DNA from: an uncultured Saprospiraceae bacterium
GTDB lineage: Bacteria; Bacteroidota; Bacteroidia; Chitinophagales; Saprospiraceae
DNA: 33,334 bases
Reading direction: 5' to 3'
Assembly (NCBI GenBank): GCA_938015415.1
Contig: CALLPK010000034.1
Span: 1 to 33,334, forward strand
Below are positions 10,240 to 18,079 of this stretch, piece after piece. Within the stretch, counting starts at the first letter, position 1. Every line of letters begins with the position of its first letter. The position numbers and the translations under genes are program-made. Under the pieces are notes generated by a model. That model had not been told where the DNA came from, searched no databases, and saw nothing but the letters and a program-made list of their open reading frames with translations.

Positions 10240-10664
10240 CCATGGTAATGATAACGAAATTGACGCCTTAGCTGATCGCTAAAATCAGGTTGTCAAAAAA
10301 ATATAAGAACAATACAAAAGAAGATATAAAGCTAGGAATAACTAAAATTTTTTAAAAACAAAAAGCAAAAACACCGCTATCTGGAACAGCCCAAAAAGTT
10401 GGGAACTGCATCGAATTTGTTTTAATGTAAAAGGAGTACTTGTTGAGGGGCCAAATTTTAACGTTTACAAACTTTACACACATAATTATTACAAACTAAG
10501 TGCCGTTAGTAGCCGTCTTTTAAGACGGGTATATTTGATAACCCGGATAGTGGGGTTTAGCTTTTTTGAATAGGAATAGGAATGACCGCCGAGTGATTCT
10601 CATCAGCTACCCGTCTAAATTAACTTTAAATTCTAATTGGTATTTTAGTGTTTTTTGTTAAGAC
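10240..10664. other. Non-coding region between convergent genes, with several hairpins
   Basis: 425 bases between the stop codons of the propeller gene and the TonB-like gene. It contains a small hairpin CCCAA/TTGGG near 10400, a hairpin CCGTCTT/AAGACGG (10513-10528), a terminator-like hairpin with six T (10540-10567) and an exact 9-bp inverted repeat AGACGGGTA (10523-10531) / TACCCGTCT (10608-10616). No convincing reading frame. Confidence 0.55.
10540..10567 (+). terminator. Possible rho-independent terminator
   Basis: Stem AACCC/GGGTT (10540-10544 with 10553-10557), 8-nt loop, then TAGC and six T at 10562-10567. The stem is short and it lies about 300 bp past the propeller stop codon. Confidence 0.35.
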
Positions 10665-11630
10665 CTACTTAGGTAATTTTACAATAAAAGACAATTTCCC
10701 ACACTGCCGTTTTGCGACTGTATAATCTTTTTCGTAGCGATATTTTGCGGCCGTTCGTTCGGCTCGTACCAATAAAGCCATATCCTTAATAGTCGATTTA
10801 TATTCGTCCGCTTCGGCAAAAACAACTTTCCCACTTTGATCCACACAAAGATTGATGACCACCTTTCCGGTTTGTTTAATCAGTCCGTCTAATTTAGCAC
10901 GGTGAATCACTTTTCTGGTTAACAATCCATTGCCATCAAAGTCATCTCCACTGTTACCAGAATCTCCTTGTCCGTCGGTATTAGAATCTCCCGAAGTACT
11001 ACTGCCGCTATCGCCTTCTCCCGCCGTATCACTTCCCGGCCCACTAGTTCCGGAATCTGTTACCTTACCACCACCGTCTCCACTATTTTTATTTTTAGAA
11101 AAGTAATCACTGATTTTATCTTCAGACTCTTCGGAGACTTCTTCCATTACTTCCGTTATTTCCGGACTCACCTGACTCACCTGTGCATCCGAAGAAATTT
11201 CTCCAATCATATCAGCCACTTCCATATTTATTTCGGTAGAAGGACTGGTGAGTACCGGCCTTTTGGAGGGAACTTTCAGGGGTTCAATCTTCGCCATTGG
11301 TTTGGGGCGAGGCGTTGGTTTTTCGACCGGTTTTTCGACGGGCTGCTCCACGGGTTGTGCGGGAGGAGGAGGTGTCTCTACCGGAGATTCTTTTAAGGCG
11401 CTGGATGGTCGAGTAGAGGAACGCTCGGAAGAAGCGGTACGAGAAAATTTTTCTGGTTTTTCAAATTGAATCTCTACGACCTTATCAAAACGTTGCCGCG
11501 CCTGAATCTTTCCGGTCATAAAAGGCAGGATAAAAAAGAGGAGTAACAATAATAAAATTAACGTAGACCAACGACGAGCTTTGCGTTCGTGCTCTTTTTG
11601 TTTCTTCTTAGCGATTTCGTCTGCGATCAT
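10665..11630 (-). CDS. TonB-like energy transducer
   Basis: 321 residues. A Lys/Arg-rich cytoplasmic tail (1-20) is followed by one membrane helix (about 21-38), a Pro-rich periplasmic stretch (about 85-130, with repeated PVEKP/PVEQP), an acidic and then Gly/Ser/Asp-rich linker (about 165-230) and a TonB-like C-terminal domain (about 232-321: GLLTRKVIH, GKVVINLCVDQSGKVV, FIVKLPK). By family it couples the proton-motive force, through ExbB/ExbD, to TonB-dependent outer-membrane receptors. No exbB, exbD or receptor gene is next to it, so its partners must be elsewhere. The low-complexity linker is long for the family. It is divergent from the epimerase gene at 11840. Confidence 0.85.
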   Translation of the reverse strand: MIADEIAKKKQKEHERKARRWSTLILLLLLLFFILPFMTGKIQARQRFDKVVEIQFEKPEKFSRTASSERSSTRPSSALKESPVETPPPPAQPVEQPVEKPVEKPTPRPKPMAKIEPLKVPSKRPVLTSPSTEINMEVADMIGEISSDAQVSQVSPEITEVMEEVSEESEDKISDYFSKNKNSGDGGGKVTDSGTSGPGSDTAGEGDSGSSTSGDSNTDGQGDSGNSGDDFDGNGLLTRKVIHRAKLDGLIKQTGKVVINLCVDQSGKVVFAEADEYKSTIKDMALLVRAERTAAKYRYEKDYTVAKRQCGKLSFIVKLPK

Positions 11631-11680
11631 TTTAGAATATCTTTTGTTGGGTATTTAAACAAGGCCATTTTCTGGATTCC

Positions 11681-11688
11681 CAAATATA
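11681..11688 (-). promoter_or_regulatory. Bacteroidota -7 box for the TonB-like gene
   Basis: The plus strand CAAATATA reads TATATTTG on the minus strand, an exact TAnnTTTG, 50 bases upstream of the start at 11630. No well-spaced -33 TTG. Confidence 0.45.
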
Positions 11689-11773
11689 ATTATTTCTTGC
11701 AATACTTAGACCCTGATTTGCCGGATAAGTTTATCCACTATACTTAAAACGAACAAGGTACCCCGTAAAATTA

Positions 11774-11781
11774 TATATTTG
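11774..11781 (+). promoter_or_regulatory. Bacteroidota -7 box for the aldose epimerase gene
   Basis: TATATTTG is an exact TAnnTTTG match, 58 bases upstream of the GTG start at 11840. No -33 TTG at the usual distance. Confidence 0.45.
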
Positions 11782-11839
11782 AGACTAATTTCCGAATTTA
11801 TGGTCTTCTTCAGTTTTTAATATTTTAAATATAATTAAT

Positions 11840-12697
11840 GTGATTGGTATTGAAAATCAATATTTTACTGCTAAAATAGACTTAAAAGGGGCACAATTGG
11901 CCAGTCTGATAAAAAAATCGACCAATTACGAGTATATCTGGCAAAGAGACCCCAAATATTGGACCGATTCGGCCCCTAACCTATTTCCTATCGTGGGACA
12001 CCTGAAAGACAATTCCTACCAGTACCGACAAAAAATCTACCAAATGCCTAAGCATGGGGTGGTACGGCACGAACTTTTTTCGGTTGTTAAAAAGGCCGGA
12101 AATCATTGTCAATTGGCTTTTCAGGATAACCAAAATTCCAGAGCGGCTTACCCATTTTTATTCACCCTGCTAATTGATTTTACCCTGACAGAAAACGGGA
12201 TGAAAGTAGATTATACCATTCAAAATCAGGACAAAAAAATCATGCCTGTTGGATTGGGTTACCATCCGGCTTTTACCATTGATACCGAAAATTATCAGCA
12301 CGAGGATTACGAAATTATTTTTAATAAAAAAGAAAATCTGGCCCTCTACGGATTGGTGGATAACTATTTTGGCTTGCGACAAAAAGATTACTTAATCGGA
12401 GATACCCTCCCGCTAACTCCCTCCCTTTTTGATGACGATGCTTTGGTATTTACCAATATAAAATCATCCACAATTACGATTAAAAGAAAAAAAGACGACT
12501 GGTTTTTGACGGTAGAAACAGGCGGTGCTCCGCATTTGGGACTTTGGGCAAAATCTGCGGCCCCTTATGTTTGCATCGAGCCCTGGTACACCTATCTTGA
12601 CGGTCCGGATGCAACGGGAGATTTGCTGGATAAGCCGGGTATGTACGCGCTGGAAGCGGGAGAAGAATTGAAGCGGGGATATGGGATATTGGTGTAA
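11840..12697 (+). CDS. Aldose 1-epimerase family protein (LacX-type galactose mutarotase-like)
   Basis: 285 residues, close to the family's usual ~290. The start is GTG: the only nearby ATG (11838) is out of frame and runs straight into TGA, and the frame has no other start back to the in-frame TAA at 11786. The LacX-type signature is clear: PIVGHLKDNSYQY and MPKHGVVRH around His72, GLGYHPAFT with His142, and CIEPWYTYLDG with Glu247, matching the two histidines and the glutamate of the mutarotase active site. It should interconvert the anomers of an aldose in the cytoplasm; the sugar is unknown, and LacX-group members are largely uncharacterised. No signal peptide. It is followed by a structured repeat region and converges with the SDR gene. 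Confidence 0.9.
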   Translation: MIGIENQYFTAKIDLKGAQLASLIKKSTNYEYIWQRDPKYWTDSAPNLFPIVGHLKDNSYQYRQKIYQMPKHGVVRHELFSVVKKAGNHCQLAFQDNQNSRAAYPFLFTLLIDFTLTENGMKVDYTIQNQDKKIMPVGLGYHPAFTIDTENYQHEDYEIIFNKKENLALYGLVDNYFGLRQKDYLIGDTLPLTPSLFDDDALVFTNIKSSTITIKRKKDDWFLTVETGGAPHLGLWAKSAAPYVCIEPWYTYLDGPDATGDLLDKPGMYALEAGEELKRGYGILV

Positions 12698-12711
12698 GGT
12701 TTTATTATTAA

Positions 12712-12765
12712 AGAATAATTGGATGAATCAATATCCAATATCCAATATCCAATATTGATTATTCT
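12712..12765. repeat. 7-bp tandem repeat inside an inverted repeat
   Basis: Three copies of ATATCCA plus a partial fourth (12731-12756) sit between arms that pair as AATCAATAT (12726-12734) / ATATTGATT (12752-12760), with a second segment AGAATAAT (12712-12719) / ATTATTCT (12758-12765) outside a bulge. It starts 15 bases after the epimerase stop codon and may end transcription from either convergent gene. Confidence 0.7.
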
Positions 12766-12796
12766 CTTTAACGTGTTTATCGATCGTATATTTTTA

Positions 12797-12855
12797 ACAA
12801 CGATTCAACGATTCAACGCTTCAACAAGCGAAGCGTTTCAACCCCTCAACCCCTA
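12797..12855 (-). repeat. Degenerate 8-bp tandem array (NNNGTTGA) starting in the SDR stop codon
   Basis: Read on the minus strand from the TAG stop (12855-12853), the sequence goes GGGGTTGA, GGGGTTGA, an imperfect stretch, AGCGTTGA, ATCGTTGA, ATCGTTGT. The G of the stop codon is the first base of the first unit. Part of the array also forms an exact 8-bp stem with a 7-nt loop (12815-12822 with 12830-12837). Confidence 0.75.
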
Positions 12856-13608
12856 CCGAAAATACGAAGCACCATTAATATCCAGAATCGCTCCCGTCAT
12901 AAATGCAGCCTCTTCGCTCGCCATAAAAACAATACCGTGTGCGACTTCCTCGGGGGAAGCAACGCGACCCAACGGACTTTGGTTTTTGATGCTTTCTCCC
13001 TCGGGGCCTGCCAGAGTTTCCCTGGCCATATCTGTTTTTACAAATCCGGGGGCGACCGTTCCAATAAAAATATGATACGGTGCGAGGGCTCGGGCCAAAC
13101 TCTGGCTCATGGCGTTTAGTCCAGCTTTACTGGCACCGTAAGCGGGCTGTTGTGGCTCCCCGCGAAAAGCGCCACGAGACGAAACATTAACGATGCGACC
13201 ACCGCCCTGTTCGATCATATGTGGGACAATTTGGTGGCAAAGATTAGCGGGGCCCGTCAGGTTGACGGCGAGGGTACGTTGCCAGGCATCCTGCCAGGTT
13301 GGGTAGTCTGTTTGGGTAATGGGATGTGATCTGGAAATGCCGGCGTTATTTACCAGAATATCGATTTTCCCAAAGGCTTCAATGACCTGTTCTACCACCA
13401 TTCGAATAGAGTCTGGATTTTCAATACTCAGTTGTATGCAGGCATGCTGGTCGCCCGGCAGACTGTCGATGACCGCGCGCGCTGCGGCTTCGTCGCGGTT
13501 ATACGTCAAAATGAGGTCGGCGCCCCGTCGGGCAAAATTGCGGGCAGTCGCTTCCCCAATTCCTCGGGAGGCACCAGTGATAAGAACGGTTTTATTGGTG
13601 AAATTCAT
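12853..13608 (-). CDS. SDR family NAD(P)-dependent oxidoreductase
   Basis: 251 residues from the ATG at 13608. A longer frame back to 13671 adds 21 residues that do not look like SDR, while MNFTNKTVLITG is the normal N-terminus. Classical SDR motifs: TGASRGIG (11-18) for the dinucleotide, NNAG (87-90), catalytic Ser143/144, Tyr157 and Lys161 (YGASK), and the C-terminal GAILDINGASY close, typical of FabG-like oxidoreductases. Length is normal for the family. The substrate cannot be read from sequence. It is cytoplasmic and transcribed on the minus strand like the next gene upstream (13839-15659), 230 bp away, so co-transcription is uncertain. The stop codon runs directly into an 8-bp repeat array. 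Confidence 0.9.
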   Translation of the reverse strand: MNFTNKTVLITGASRGIGEATARNFARRGADLILTYNRDEAAARAVIDSLPGDQHACIQLSIENPDSIRMVVEQVIEAFGKIDILVNNAGISRSHPITQTDYPTWQDAWQRTLAVNLTGPANLCHQIVPHMIEQGGGRIVNVSSRGAFRGEPQQPAYGASKAGLNAMSQSLARALAPYHIFIGTVAPGFVKTDMARETLAGPEGESIKNQSPLGRVASPEEVAHGIVFMASEEAAFMTGAILDINGASYFR

Positions 13609-13781
13609 TTCGGAGAATATTAATAATTTTAAAAGGTTATTTGTTTTTGGCCATTTGCTAGACTCAAACACGATTAAAAAGGGTAAATCGCCAACAGTTT
13701 GTCTCAGTTAAAAGTCGATGGTGACGAGCAAAAAAACTAATTCTATAAATGATACGTTTATTTTCGTATTGCTAATATTTT

Positions 13782-13840
13782 ACTCAACAACTCAACAACT
13801 CAACAACTCAACAACTCAACAACTCAACAACTCAACAACT
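13782..13840 (-). repeat. Perfect 8-bp tandem repeat, seven units, starting in a stop codon
   Basis: Seven identical copies of GTTGTTGA on the minus strand (13839 down to 13784; ACTCAACA if phased on the plus strand) with a short partial copy. The first base of the first unit is the G of the TAG stop codon (13841-13839) of the glycosidase gene. A likely variable-number repeat. The unit is not a multiple of 3, but it lies after the stop, so copy changes would not alter the protein unless the stop were lost. Confidence 0.95.
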
Positions 13841-15659
13841 ACCGGCCTACCCGAAAAAACCGTTCAATCGTTGCTTCGGCGGGTAATCCTAACGGAGCAA
13901 AGGCATTTGGGTTTTGATAATTAAGATTGGCAGGATATTTCCACCAGAAGACACCCGCAACAAAATCAGCTTCCTGAAGACGCTCCAGAACGACACGGTA
14001 GGCAATTTCCTGATCGGCTGGATTTTCGGGGCGGCCATCGGGTTCAGCGTGGGGAAGCGTCCAGGGATGGTCGATATTTCGGAAACCAATTTCAGTGAGG
14101 AGCAAAGGACGTTGGTTTTTTTTCTGTACTTTTTTTAAAGTTGTTAGAATCTTAGAAAAAGAAGCTCTTAAGTCATTTTCCGATATTTTTTTCTTTTCGT
14201 TCAGCGGATAATAACAACTAAGGCCAATATAATCGAGGTCTTCCCAGAAAGTTATTTGCTCAAATTCTTTTCCCCAGTTGGAACCGTAGGTAATGGGGCC
14301 ACTATAGATTTTTCTAATTTTACGGATTAGTTTTCGCCACTGATCGGGTTTTTGTAACGCCGTTTCGGACATTTCTACGCCAATACACAGGAGGTCAAAT
14401 TGATGAATTTCAGCGAGGAGCGCATAGTGTGTAATCCAGTTGGTGTAGTAACGGAAAAAGATATCCCAGTTTTCGGGGGTGTCCATTTCAATTTCTCCGG
14501 GCCAGCTTCCGCGCAACCAGATTTGCGGTTTTAAAAGGGTACTCATTCCGAGTTGCTGGGCATCGTAGTGAGACCGGACGGAGGCTTCGTCATTTTCCTG
14601 TCCAGCTCGCTGCGAAATTGGAATTGGTGCGGCTATTTTAGGATCCCGCATAAAGGTATAGGGAATGATCGCCACCGCGTTGGCACTCAAAGTAGCAATT
14701 CGCTGGAGAGATTGCTGTGACAGTCGAGAGCCATAGCCATTGTAAATTTGGTATCCTTCGTGCGCAAAATTAAATCCTTTCAGATAGGGGAGGGAGGTCG
14801 TGGACGGTTTGGTGTTAGCCTCAACCCTATTATTTTCGTTGCTTTTTATTTTTAGATTCCAGAATTTTTCCAATAGTTGGAGCACGGTATTGTCCGGTTG
14901 CCACGTCTTATAATTTACTAAAAAAGCTTCTTTACCATTGGTTTCCATTAAGAAGTTTACAAAATATCCTGCCAGCGCAGTTTTGACAATCGGTGAAATA
15001 TCTTCAGATTGGTAAAATTTTAAAAATTCATCTAATGATTTAAGATCTTCTACCCGTAGCATTTTTTTTGCAATATTGAGGTAACCTAAGCGTTGCCAGT
15101 TTTTGCAAAAATACACAGCTAGTCCACGTTCCAGCATTTCGGAAGTTGGGGCACCCAGTAAATTACGGAGATACAATTGATTTTCTTTTTCCGAAAAGCC
15201 ATAAGGATATAATTTGTTGATGACCAAATGAATTTTCTGTTCCGAAAAATCAATAGTGGATTGGTGCGTATCTTTTGTTAACAATCCTTTGTCTTCGGCA
15301 CGGTGATAAAGATGTACTTCTGTTTTAGGAATATTTTTTTTAATATTTACAAAGCTTACCACTTTATTTTGCTGTGCTCTGAGATTTTTTAATAGGTCTT
15401 TGGGGCTCATCCCAAAGTCACGATCCGGGTGAGCGACGAGTCTGAAATCTGCTTCGTCGATCAGTATGTTTGCAGTCCGAAAGTCAAAATTTTCCAGGCT
15501 ATCCAGCGGTGGATTGGCCCAGGAGAGCGGTGCAGGAGTTTGGTAATCAAAGTTGCGGTCCGGCGTATTTGCATCGGGTGTTACACAAGTCGTGATGAGT
15601 AAGAATGGTAATAAAAAAATAATTATGGGGGCGGCAGAATGAGTCATCAGTGGTAACAT
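13839..15659 (-). CDS. Predicted lipoprotein with peptidase-like N-terminal half and GH113-like glycosidase domain
   Basis: 606 residues. A hydrophobic signal (about 6-24) precedes Cys25 in ITTC, a weak lipobox. Met5 is an alternative start. Residues about 60-280 resemble a peptidase MA/gluzincin-like domain (ERGLAVYF at 177-184 parallels the usual W..EGLA.Y) but no HExxH is present upstream, so this part is probably not a protease. From about 295 (KGFNFAHEGYQIYNGYGS) to the end is a TIM barrel of the GH113/clan GH-A type. Candidate acid/base is Glu429 (CIGVEMSE) and candidate nucleophile Glu523 (LLTEIGF), at the ends of strands 4 and 7 as expected. The C-terminal FWWKYPAN also fits. It is likely a cell-envelope glycosidase acting on a beta-mannan-like or unknown glycan. 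The stop codon is fused to the GTTGTTGA array. Confidence 0.75.
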   Translation of the reverse strand: MLPLMTHSAAPIIIFLLPFLLITTCVTPDANTPDRNFDYQTPAPLSWANPPLDSLENFDFRTANILIDEADFRLVAHPDRDFGMSPKDLLKNLRAQQNKVVSFVNIKKNIPKTEVHLYHRAEDKGLLTKDTHQSTIDFSEQKIHLVINKLYPYGFSEKENQLYLRNLLGAPTSEMLERGLAVYFCKNWQRLGYLNIAKKMLRVEDLKSLDEFLKFYQSEDISPIVKTALAGYFVNFLMETNGKEAFLVNYKTWQPDNTVLQLLEKFWNLKIKSNENNRVEANTKPSTTSLPYLKGFNFAHEGYQIYNGYGSRLSQQSLQRIATLSANAVAIIPYTFMRDPKIAAPIPISQRAGQENDEASVRSHYDAQQLGMSTLLKPQIWLRGSWPGEIEMDTPENWDIFFRYYTNWITHYALLAEIHQFDLLCIGVEMSETALQKPDQWRKLIRKIRKIYSGPITYGSNWGKEFEQITFWEDLDYIGLSCYYPLNEKKKISENDLRASFSKILTTLKKVQKKNQRPLLLTEIGFRNIDHPWTLPHAEPDGRPENPADQEIAYRVVLERLQEADFVAGVFWWKYPANLNYQNPNAFAPLGLPAEATIERFFRVGR

Positions 15660-15688
15660 TAGAATTTTACGAAAACTGAAAAATAAAC

Positions 15689-15726
15689 AAAAACCCCAAG
15701 AGCACTTGTCCGCTCTTGGGGTTTTT
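15689..15726 (-). terminator. Strong bidirectional rho-independent terminator
   Basis: An exact 15-bp stem (15689-15703 with 15712-15726) of five A, CCCC and AAGAGC pairing with GCTCTTGGGG and five T, with an 8-nt loop. It follows the LTxxQ gene on the minus strand by about 58 bases and precedes the glycosidase gene, so it separates the two transcripts. The flanking A and T runs let it work in both directions. Confidence 0.9.
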
Positions 15727-15784
15727 ATTAAATATTATTCTGATTCAGACAGGTTAACGCCTGACGGTGAAATTTTTCAATCTG

Positions 15785-16486
15785 CTAGTGCTGTTGTTTT
15801 TCTTTATTATTAGCCTTTTTCATTTTTTTATTGGCTTTTCTGGCTGCCAATTGTTCTTCTGTCAATAAAGACTTAAATTCTTCCTTATGATCTTTTTTCA
15901 GTTGTGTAAGCATTTCTTTTTTGGCCGCAGCATCCAGAGAAGTATCGGCAGCGATGGCCTGATTTTTTTGGTAAAAATTCAAGTATGCTGTTTTTATGCT
16001 AATTTGCTGTGCCTCAGTAAGCTTAACCTGTCGGTCCAGTTTTTCGGTAGCCTTTACCGCCCGCGTTTCGATCATTTCCGGAGTCATTTTACCTAACCTT
16101 TCGACCTTATTTCTTTTTTTTCCGCCACGCTCGTTCAGGCCATTTGCTTTACGTTCCGCACGTTGTGCTTTCATATTTTCTTTCTGCTCTTCTCTTAATA
16201 CTTTTCTTTTTTCAACTTGAGCAGGTGTTAAAACCGCTTCGATTTTTTCATTAAATTCGGTACGGGCAGCAACCTGTTCTTCCCGAGTTTGGGCGCTACG
16301 ACTTTTTTTATCTGCTACTCTGGTTTCGTAAATTGCTTTGATTTGCACCTGTTGTTCGGGGGTCAGATCAAGTTCTGTGGTCATTCGTTCCACGGCAGCA
16401 TCTGCTTTGATCGCCATTCCCTTACGCTGGGCAAAAGTAGTGGTAGCCAGGAAAGCTACAAGTAAAATACACATTAGATTTTTCAT
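15785..16486 (-). CDS. Periplasmic LTxxQ (Spy/CpxP-like) protein
   Basis: 233 residues from the ATG at 16486; a longer frame to 16513 adds only a Lys-rich leader in front of the signal peptide. Signal peptide about 1-20 (cleavage near TTTFAQ). The mature protein is strongly helical and charged, with four LTxxQ-type motifs in two pairs (LTPEQ and LTPAQ, then LTEAQ and LTEEQ), so it looks like a duplicated Spy/CpxP unit. The middle and C-terminal ends are very basic (KKRNK, KANKKMKKANNK). Spy/CpxP family members are periplasmic chaperones or envelope-stress sensors; the exact role here is unknown. The strong terminator at 15689-15726 ends the transcript. Confidence 0.8.
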   Translation of the reverse strand: MKNLMCILLVAFLATTTFAQRKGMAIKADAAVERMTTELDLTPEQQVQIKAIYETRVADKKSRSAQTREEQVAARTEFNEKIEAVLTPAQVEKRKVLREEQKENMKAQRAERKANGLNERGGKKRNKVERLGKMTPEMIETRAVKATEKLDRQVKLTEAQQISIKTAYLNFYQKNQAIAADTSLDAAAKKEMLTQLKKDHKEEFKSLLTEEQLAARKANKKMKKANNKEKQQH

Positions 16487-16696
16487 ATTCTTTTTAAATT
16501 TAAGTTTAACCAATTAAATAATAAGATGAATTATTATTTTAAGTATCCATTGCAGATACTACAGATTGGACGATTAAAAGCCACAAAGGTTAAACGGATC
16601 TTTATAAAAAATGTTGATTGATGGGGAGATACTAGCTGGCGTAATAGGCTATTTTATTGATAATCAGTGGTTTGGTTAAAAAATAAATAATCTTGA

Positions 16697-17773
16697 TTAT
16701 TGAAAACAGAAATCAATTGGTACAATCCCTACGGTATGTTCTTCGAGTTCTTCTCCCGCAGGACTGTGGATCACTATTCGTCCAGTCACCTGAAAGTTGC
16801 GGGCATCGGCACCAATGATATTATCAGTTTTTGGATCGATCGCCACGGTCAGGTAGGGAAAGTCAATAAAAGAAGCGAGACTGATCGAGGTCTGACTAAC
16901 AGGATGTGCGAAAACGGCCCCGCGCATGGTGTAGTAAAGACGATCGCCGGAATTATTAATGGTTAAATTTCCAGCTCCCTGATCGACGACAAATTCTCTG
17001 GTAATTTGATCGTTGGATAGTTGGACCAGCCGGCCATCCCGGGATTGGTTAAATTCCTGAAAACCTCTGGTCAGCACCCAAATAGATCGGTTAACGTCTA
17101 TCTCGATGGACTGGGGTTGTAATCCCACTTCAATTTCTTTTAAAATAGTTTCTGTTTCAATATCAATTTTAGTGATCACCGAATCCAGCAGAAAACCGCC
17201 GGAATTGGCGACAAATACATTTCCGTTCTGAACGATCATTTCTTCCGGACCGGGGCGTACCGGAATGGTGCGCAGGACTGTATTGCTGGAAAGGTCTACC
17301 ACGGCAATGGATCCCTGAAATCCATCCGCACCCCATTGACTGACCCAGGCGATGCCAGGACCGACGGGTAATAAAAATCTTGGTTTTTCTAGGCCGAGAA
17401 TGGGACCGAGGTATTTGAAATCATCCATCCTGACTACGTCAATTCGGTTGGCATTGGTAGAAATAATATAACCTAGTCCATTCACTACGTGCATAGATCT
17501 GGTGCGATTACCGAGTTCCCGGGTGGGATTATTGGTCCGAAAGACATCCCTGATAGAGGTGCCATCTTCGCCGCGTTCTATAAAAGTCAGCGATCCAAAC
17601 TGATCTGTATTCTGGGTTAACCCCTGATTAACGACATAAATCCCGTTGGTAAATTCGAGCGGCCCCTTTTCTGGATCCTCTTCGTCATCATCCAAAGGAG
17701 GAGGGACGCAGGCACTAGCCAGTACTAGGGTAAGCAGCGATAGAAAAAATGTAAATTTATTTAGAATCACCAT
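16697..17773 (-). CDS. Beta-propeller lipoprotein (YncE/DUF5074-like)
   Basis: 358 residues. A lipoprotein signal with lipobox LASAC (Cys22) is followed by an acidic linker (DDDEEDPEKG) and then a seven-bladed YVTN/YncE-type propeller: repeats such as GSIAVVDLSSNTVLRTIPV, NVFVANSGG..DSVITKIDIETETILKEIEVG and SIWVLTRG. It matches the DUF5074/surface-protein group common in Bacteroidota, which often occurs with TonB-dependent receptors for metals or cobalamin; no receptor is adjacent here. Likely a lipid-anchored envelope protein, possibly a binding protein. 183 bp separate it from the LTxxQ gene on the same strand. Confidence 0.8.
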   Translation of the reverse strand: MVILNKFTFFLSLLTLVLASACVPPPLDDDEEDPEKGPLEFTNGIYVVNQGLTQNTDQFGSLTFIERGEDGTSIRDVFRTNNPTRELGNRTRSMHVVNGLGYIISTNANRIDVVRMDDFKYLGPILGLEKPRFLLPVGPGIAWVSQWGADGFQGSIAVVDLSSNTVLRTIPVRPGPEEMIVQNGNVFVANSGGFLLDSVITKIDIETETILKEIEVGLQPQSIEIDVNRSIWVLTRGFQEFNQSRDGRLVQLSNDQITREFVVDQGAGNLTINNSGDRLYYTMRGAVFAHPVSQTSISLASFIDFPYLTVAIDPKTDNIIGADARNFQVTGRIVIHSPAGEELEEHTVGIVPIDFCFQ

Positions 17774-18079
17774 AGCATTATAGTCTGATCAAAGAACAAA
17801 TTCTTAATTCAAATTTTATTTGTAAAAATATGAAAATTTCTTTTGTGAAATCAAAAAAGTCTTATAGGGACGTAAAAATCACGTATAAGGTACTTCAAAT
17901 GAAGAAGTCGCTAAAATAGGGCCAGATTCCAGGTTTTATAAATTGCAGGTTAAAATGCTGTGATAAAATGGCCAAGGTGGTGATTTTGATGACTTTAGCG
18001 TACGATTAGAATAGTATCAACTGTATTGGTCTCCTAAATATTTGAACAGGCTTTAGGAACCATAATCATAGCATCCATT
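17774..18079. other. Intergenic region, no gene seen
   Basis: 306 AT-rich bases between two minus-strand genes. A weak hairpin TCCTAAA/TTTAGGA (18032-18038 with 18052-18058) lies just past the permease stop codon and may help end that transcript. No T-run follows it. No exact TAnnTTTG box for the gene at 17773 was found. Confidence 0.5.

Noticed and set aside
10589-10616. CTGATGAG on the minus strand (10606-10599), resembling the hammerhead ribozyme core
   Set aside because: The required GAAA box and the three-stem layout are missing downstream, so the match is taken as chance.
12719-13711. Plus-strand reading frames of 60-130 codons over the SDR gene
   Set aside because: They are antisense to a clear SDR gene, low in recognisable features and out of line with the codon pattern of the region.
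13782-13840. Regular repeats that could suggest a CRISPR array
   Set aside because: The units are 8 bp and directly adjacent with no spacers; no cas genes are present.
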